The notes beneath the pieces were generated by a model. That model was not told the origin of the DNA, made no database searches, and was given only the letters and a program-made list of their open reading frames with translations. Both the position numbers and the translations under genes were made by a program. Shown here one piece after another: positions 6,097 to 7,351 of a stretch of 7,351 nucleotides of DNA. Within the stretch, counting starts at the first letter, position 1; each line of letters opens with the position of its first letter. Origin of the DNA: Bacillota bacterium (GTDB lineage Bacteria > Bacillota > Clostridia > Clostridiales > Clostridiaceae); NCBI GenBank assembly GCA_023417975.1, contig JAEZDX010000135.1:1-7351 (forward strand), in the 5' to 3' direction.

Positions 6097-7005
6097 ATGT
6101 TAACTAAAGCTAAAGTTATTAAAGGTGGTGCAGCTTTAATAATCTTGTTTACAAGTGGAATGCTTACACTTAGTGGAGCAAAGCAGGAGCTAAGTGCTGC
6201 AGAAGCGGCTGTGCATGTAAGTACCATTGCTGTTAACGATGTGGTTGAATCCAAGAATAATGCTTCAATTTCAACTGCTGATGTGATTACGAAGGGCACT
6301 GTTGGCGATACATCTGAAGCGGCGCCGTTAGAAAAAGATGTACAAGCTATTGATGCAAAAGGGGATTTAAATGATTACGTGTTGAAAGTTATAAATCAAT
6401 ATAAAGGCAATAAATATCCCTACCTTTTGAATGATGATTATGAAAATTATAATGGTGTAACTCAAAATATTGTTTATAAAGGTTCATTGATTGCGAAGGC
6501 TAATCCTGACGGGAGCAAGTCCAGTCATTGTGTAGGTTTAACCTATGAAGTTTTCTTTATAGCCATGCAGCAGAGAAATAAAGATGCAGGAATATCCCAA
6601 AACAATTTCAACAATATGAGTGCTGATAACATGAAAGACTTTCTTCTTACCTGGTATGCTGCAAAGGGTACGCCTAAAACGGAAGGAGACCAGTTGGCCG
6701 GAGCTTTAGTCAAATATGGCTTGGGCGTTCTAATTAAAAGTCTTGAAGAAGCTAAATCAGGAGATTTTATTGATTTCAGTAGGACGAAATCTGGTCACAC
6801 TGCTGTATTTATTAATTGGATGAGGAATGACGCAGGGAAAATAGTAGGCTTTAAATATTGGTCTACTCAAGAATCTACTCATGGAATAAGCTATAAAGTG
6901 GAATACTTCAGCGACAACAATGAGCAGGCTTTTATAGGAACTGTTAACAGAAATCAATTATATATCGGAAGAGTTGGACCTATCAAAAAATATAAGGCTT
7001 TCTAG
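6097..7005 (+). CDS. Exported protein with NlpC/P60- or CHAP-like Cys/His arrangement
   Basis: This 302-residue protein begins with a likely Sec signal peptide: lysines at 4, 6 and 9, then a hydrophobic stretch at 10-27, with cleavage probably soon after (near Ala28 or in the Ala-rich stretch 34-38). Next comes an Ala/Ser/Thr/Val-rich, low-complexity linker to about residue 85, and then one compact domain (about 90-300). In that domain Cys145 sits at the start of a helix (SSHCVGLTYEVFF), followed by SGDFIDF (221-227) and SGHTAVFINW with His234 (232-241). Cysteine amidases and peptidases of the NlpC/P60 and CHAP type have this order: Cys on a helix, a GD-hydrophobic strand, then His at the start of the next strand. 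A cell-wall amidase or peptidase is therefore plausible. Gln258 in YWSTQ or His262 might be the third catalytic residue. I cannot name a family. It is transcribed alone from its own promoter. Confidence 0.75.
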   Translation: MLTKAKVIKGGAALIILFTSGMLTLSGAKQELSAAEAAVHVSTIAVNDVVESKNNASISTADVITKGTVGDTSEAAPLEKDVQAIDAKGDLNDYVLKVINQYKGNKYPYLLNDDYENYNGVTQNIVYKGSLIAKANPDGSKSSHCVGLTYEVFFIAMQQRNKDAGISQNNFNNMSADNMKDFLLTWYAAKGTPKTEGDQLAGALVKYGLGVLIKSLEEAKSGDFIDFSRTKSGHTAVFINWMRNDAGKIVGFKYWSTQESTHGISYKVEYFSDNNEQAFIGTVNRNQLYIGRVGPIKKYKAF

Positions 7006-7037
7006 AGAAGCTGTTTTAAATTTAAAATATGGAATAT

Positions 7038-7073
7038 AAAAAGGGAAGCGTATATATTACAGCTTCCCTTTTT
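7038..7073. terminator. Strong bidirectional terminator
   Basis: A perfect 12-bp stem forms between 7038-7049 (five A, then GGGAAGC) and 7062-7073 (GCTTCCC, then five T) across a 12-base loop. The A- and T-runs at either end serve both strands. It separates the converging exported-protein gene and the phosphoesterase, whose stop codon begins one base beyond it. A perfect palindrome TTTTAAATTTAAAA lies just upstream at 7014-7027. Confidence 0.85.
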
Positions 7074-7074
7074 G

Positions 7075-7351
7075 CTATATCTGAGCTGGATATAAATTAG
7101 TTCCTTTTGTGCTGTCGTATACAAAAGAGTCTATTAGACTTTCGTTTATGTCATAAATCTTATATATTACTGTACTGCCTTTGATTGTTACAACCATATA
7201 GTGATATAGTGCTATAGGTCCCTTTATAAAGTTTTTTGTATCGTTATAAAGGGCTGAAAGAGGAGCGCCTGCGCCACCCAAAATAAACTCAGGTATTGTA
7301 TTATAGAAGGTTGGTGCTGTTGAACTCTCGTTACAAGGGATTAAGCCGTCA
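7075..7351 (-). CDS. Metallophosphoesterase, calcineurin-like, C-terminal part only
   Basis: The minus-strand frame is open from the right edge to a TAG stop at 7075-7077, giving the last 91 residues of a longer protein whose start is outside the window. A TTG at 7279-7281 could be read as a start, but the frame continues upstream through plausible protein (DGLIPCNESSTAPTFYNTIP, then EFI), so this is the tail of a larger gene. The segment FILGGAGAPLSALY is followed by GPIALYHYMVVTIKGSTVIYKIYD and then LIDSF. This is the pattern I associate with the C-terminus of calcineurin-like phosphoesterases and purple acid phosphatases: a glycine-rich GGAGAPL loop, a YHY motif, then a short beta-sheet. 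The metal-binding motifs GD-x-H and GNHE would lie upstream and cannot be checked. Such proteins are often secreted, which cannot be judged here. Confidence 0.6.
   Translation of the reverse strand, partial: DGLIPCNESSTAPTFYNTIPEFILGGAGAPLSALYNDTKNFIKGPIALYHYMVVTIKGSTVIYKIYDINESLIDSFVYDSTKGTNLYPAQI

Noticed and set aside
7075..7281. A complete 68-codon gene starting at TTG
   Set aside because: The frame stays open to the window edge with protein-like sequence, and the motifs match the C-terminal end of a larger phosphoesterase.

Overview
The window reads as an ordinary stretch of chromosome from a low-GC Gram-positive anaerobe, most likely a clostridium. The reasons are AT-rich intergenic DNA, strong AGGAGG-like ribosome binding sites, AT-rich codon choice, and a mix of sugar, amino-acid and secreted-protein genes typical of Clostridia. 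The genus is not determined; a Ruminiclostridium-like plant-fibre degrader is only a guess. I see no RNA gene, insertion sequence, CRISPR array or complete mobile element.

Layout, left to right. (1) A small unrecognised beta-rich protein (9-368, +), then a terminator that can work in both directions (380-417) and an 18-bp tandem repeat (416-455). (2) A sugar module: a GH4 alpha-galactosidase of the MelA type (482-1789, -), divergent from an AraC-family activator (1930-2766, +), sharing a 140-bp promoter region. No sugar transporter is present. (3) An amino-acid module: an Lrp/AsnC-family regulator (2787-3227, -), divergent from aspartate ammonia-lyase aspA (3548-4981, +). The 320-bp spacer between them is rich in AT palindromes, and aspA ends in a clear hairpin (4991-5027). 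(4) A metallo-beta-lactamase-fold hydrolase resembling RNase Z (5080-5883, -). (5) An exported protein with a Cys/His arrangement like the NlpC/P60 or CHAP amidases (6097-7005, +). Its promoter overlaps repeated GTACAT boxes. (6) A strong hairpin (7038-7073), and beyond it the C-terminal end of a calcineurin-like phosphoesterase entering from the right edge (7075-7351, -).

How the genes may work together. Two enzyme/regulator pairs are arranged back to back: MelA with an AraC regulator, and AspA with an Lrp regulator. In each pair the regulator is the obvious candidate to control its neighbour. MelA would release galactose from imported alpha-galactosides. AspA would interconvert aspartate with fumarate and ammonia. 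The remaining genes look like independent transcription units. The points most worth a second look are the exported Cys/His protein with its repeat-covered promoter, and the palindrome cluster between lrp and aspA. I found nothing that amounts to a convincing new multi-gene system.
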